Shown one piece after another: positions 6,948-7,109 of a stretch of DNA of 7,109 nucleotides (position 1 is the first letter of the stretch; each line of letters starts with the position of its first letter). The notes under the pieces were generated by a model that ran no database searches, was not told the DNA's origin, and worked only from the letters and a program-made list of their open reading frames with translations. The translations under genes and the position numbers were made by a program. The stretch spans positions 1 through 7,109 of the forward strand of contig CAZCJL010000208.1 of NCBI GenBank assembly GCA_964498785.1. Direction: 5' to 3'. Source of the DNA: Mariaggregatimicrobium sp964498785. Its GTDB lineage: Bacteria > Zhuqueibacterota > Zhuqueibacteria > Thermofontimicrobiales > Thiofontviventaceae.

Positions 6948-6952
6948 AGAGG
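6948..6952 (+). promoter_or_regulatory. Ribosome binding site of a short terminal ORF
   Basis: AGAGG lies 6 bases before the ATG at 6959, good spacing and sequence for initiation. It suggests the operon continues past the GT2 gene at 5748-6929. Confidence 0.5.
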
Positions 6953-6958
6953 CAAAAA

Positions 6959-7051
6959 ATGAATACGTTTATCGGAAATTTTAATACAAACCAGGATGTA
7001 ACTGAAAAGCGGAAATCACAAACAGTTTTCAGCCAGATCGATTTACAATAA
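6959..7051 (+). CDS. Small ORF or truncated gene start, unassigned
   Basis: A 30-residue ORF starting MNTFIGNFNTNQDV, with a well-placed AGAGG upstream and 29 bases after the preceding stop. Its composition is polar and hydrophilic, with no membrane segment, Cys motif or signal peptide. The same frame is open again after the TAA at 7049-7051 to the window edge (TICIHSIIDGVHQ), so this may be the 5' end of a longer gene broken by a nonsense change or sequencing error rather than a true mini-protein. I do not recognise a family. The start vaguely recalls asparagine-synthase-like proteins, but the catalytic Cys2 of that family is missing, so I do not assign it. Confidence 0.3.
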   Translation: MNTFIGNFNTNQDVTEKRKSQTVFSQIDLQ

Positions 7052-7109
7052 ACTATTTGTATCCATTCAATAATTGATGGTGTGCATCAAAGCTTTCGGA
7101 TTCTCTTTA

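Overview
The window is an internal piece of a bacterial surface-polysaccharide (exopolysaccharide, capsule or O-antigen) biosynthesis locus. All seven confident genes lie on the + strand. Clear Shine-Dalgarno sequences (GGAGA, AAGGAG, GAGG) and one TTG start point to a bacterium that uses SD-dependent initiation. Coding regions look close to 50% GC, while two spacers are much more AT-rich (about 24% GC by hand count at 3711-3850 and about 34% after 6929). I cannot name the phylum from sequence alone. A Gram-negative environmental lineage is likely, and the strong SD sites argue mildly against core Bacteroidota.

Layout, left to right. 1-107 is an upstream spacer. 108-1400 encodes a GT-B glycosyltransferase with a TTG start. 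1321-1968 encodes a left-handed beta-helix acyltransferase whose start is overprinted on the last 80 bases of the glycosyltransferase gene. 1949-2191 encodes an 80-residue zinc-ribbon protein with one membrane helix. 2193-3710 encodes a polytopic O-antigen polymerase/ligase-like protein. These four genes overlap or nearly abut and form one tight block. A 140-base AT-rich spacer follows. 3851-4870 encodes a soluble GT-A (GT2) glycosyltransferase. 4857-5074 looks like a small decayed gene. 5079-5729 encodes a second beta-helix acyltransferase. 5748-6929 encodes a membrane-anchored GT2 glycosyltransferase. 6959-7051 is a 30-codon ORF with a good ribosome binding site, and the window ends in otherwise unassigned sequence.

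How the genes probably work together (inference from family membership): the three glycosyltransferases add sugars to a lipid-linked repeat unit at the inner membrane, the two acyltransferases decorate sugars with acetyl or similar groups, and the polytopic protein polymerises or transfers the chain outside the inner membrane. A priming transferase, a flippase, nucleotide-sugar enzymes and export genes are not in the window and would be expected nearby. I saw no tRNA, rRNA, CRISPR array, transposase or convincing terminator. The least ordinary items are the zinc-ribbon membrane protein in the middle of the operon, the 80-base gene overlap, and the gene remnants in the second half.
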